A stretch of 64,000 nucleotides of DNA from Azadirachta indica. Its lineage: Eukaryota > Streptophyta > Magnoliopsida > Sapindales > Meliaceae. The position numbers were made by a program, and so were the translations under genes. Below, piece after piece: positions 63,697 to 64,000 of the stretch. How positions within the stretch are numbered: position 1 is the stretch's first letter; each line of letters opens with the position of its first letter. The notes beneath the pieces are model-generated. The model was not told where the DNA came from and did no database searches. It saw nothing but the letters and a program-made list of their open reading frames with translations. The stretch covers positions 15,267,744 to 15,331,743 of the forward strand of contig CM040443.1 of assembly GCA_022749755.1 (NCBI GenBank). Reading direction: 5' to 3'.

Positions 63697-63932
63697 TGCA
63701 AAGTTTGCTCAAGAATCACTCGTTTTCCACGCTACAATGATCCATTAAAGGTATTTAAATTTCTTGACCCGATAGTGAAGTTTATATTTCATATAGTACT
63801 TAATATTCTTGTGTTATTTTGATGCAGCTTTTAGAAACGAAAAGGGGGCGTTGCGGGGAGGGGACTAATCGCTTTACTGTTTATTGCCGAGCTTTTGGCT
63901 ACGAACATCCTCTGTTTGGTCAAATCTTTTAG
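63697..63932 (+). pseudogene. PNG1: Peptide:N-glycanase (PNG1) gene fragment, two partial exons
   Basis: Cytosolic peptide:N-glycanase removes N-glycans from misfolded glycoproteins through a transglutaminase-like Cys-His-Asp site. Exon piece 63697-63750 encodes CKVCSRITRFPRYNDPLK, including the second CxxC of the zinc site. A 77-bp intron with GT...AG ends (63751-63827) follows. The next piece (63828-63932) encodes LLETKRGRCGEGTNRFTVYC then RAFGYE, containing the nucleophile-Cys motif GRCGEWANCF in altered form (W and second C replaced). Homology stops after GYE, and a TAG ends the frame at 63930-63932. Upstream exons were not found. The catalytic His/Asp exons are absent, so it is a fragment, though it could continue outside the window in rearranged form. 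Confidence 0.82.
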
Positions 63933-64000
63933 TTGCTAATTGAGTTTCAACCTCAACTTTACTCAACATCAGTCCTCCATGAGATTAAAGCTCTCTCTTA

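Overview
This is a gene-poor, AT-rich stretch of a flowering-plant nuclear genome, almost certainly a eudicot. The evidence is a plant-type matrix metalloproteinase, plant introns, an endogenous pararetrovirus, and CACTA, Mutator-like, Ty1/copia, Ty3/gypsy and L1-type LINE sequences. The species cannot be fixed from the sequence. Only one gene looks intact: a secreted matrix metalloproteinase (MMP) on the minus strand at 19956-20909. The rest is mostly nested, decayed mobile DNA and broken host genes.

Layout. 1-4390: two degraded endogenous caulimovirid copies in inverted orientation, meeting at about 1040. 4690-8745: a dispersed repeat (copy A) split by a 2.5 kb Mutator-like element (5735-8263) with ~110 bp terminal inverted repeats; copy B at 25810-27640 provides an empty site. 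8746-12058: a decayed unidentified reading frame and unassigned sequence. 12059-18073: CACTA-type sequence. 19956-20909: the MMP gene. 23078-25690: gypsy LTR, primer site and gag remnants. 27641-31660: minus-strand LINE lacking its reverse transcriptase, with a 1.48 kb LTR-like insertion between ORF1 and ORF2. 33180-47450: a pseudogene of proteinaceous RNase P (PRORP), interrupted by an 11.4 kb CACTA element (35006-46400) with a 3-bp target duplication ACG and decayed TNP2-like and TNPA-like genes. 47460-53430: copia gag, a cluster of AGCAT/ATGCT repeats, a gypsy gag-pol remnant fused to a copia pol end, and a copia LTR. 54254-59642: a BURP-domain polygalacturonase-1-beta-like pseudogene, split by a 4.9 kb element with ~1.6-1.7 kb inverted arms, flanked by a 9-bp repeat CAAAATCTT. 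60571-61330: gypsy gag on the minus strand. 61331-61430: a second, broken piece of an MMP gene covering the zinc site. 63697-63932: a two-exon fragment of a peptide:N-glycanase (PNG1) gene.

The segment behaves as a repeat-rich graveyard. Three host-gene loci (PRORP, BURP/PG1-beta, PNG1) remain as intron-bearing pseudogenes or fragments. Two of them were hit by DNA-transposon-like elements whose target duplications can still be read. The intact MMP stands isolated among AT-rich spacers. All family assignments come from reading motifs by eye; no database search was run.
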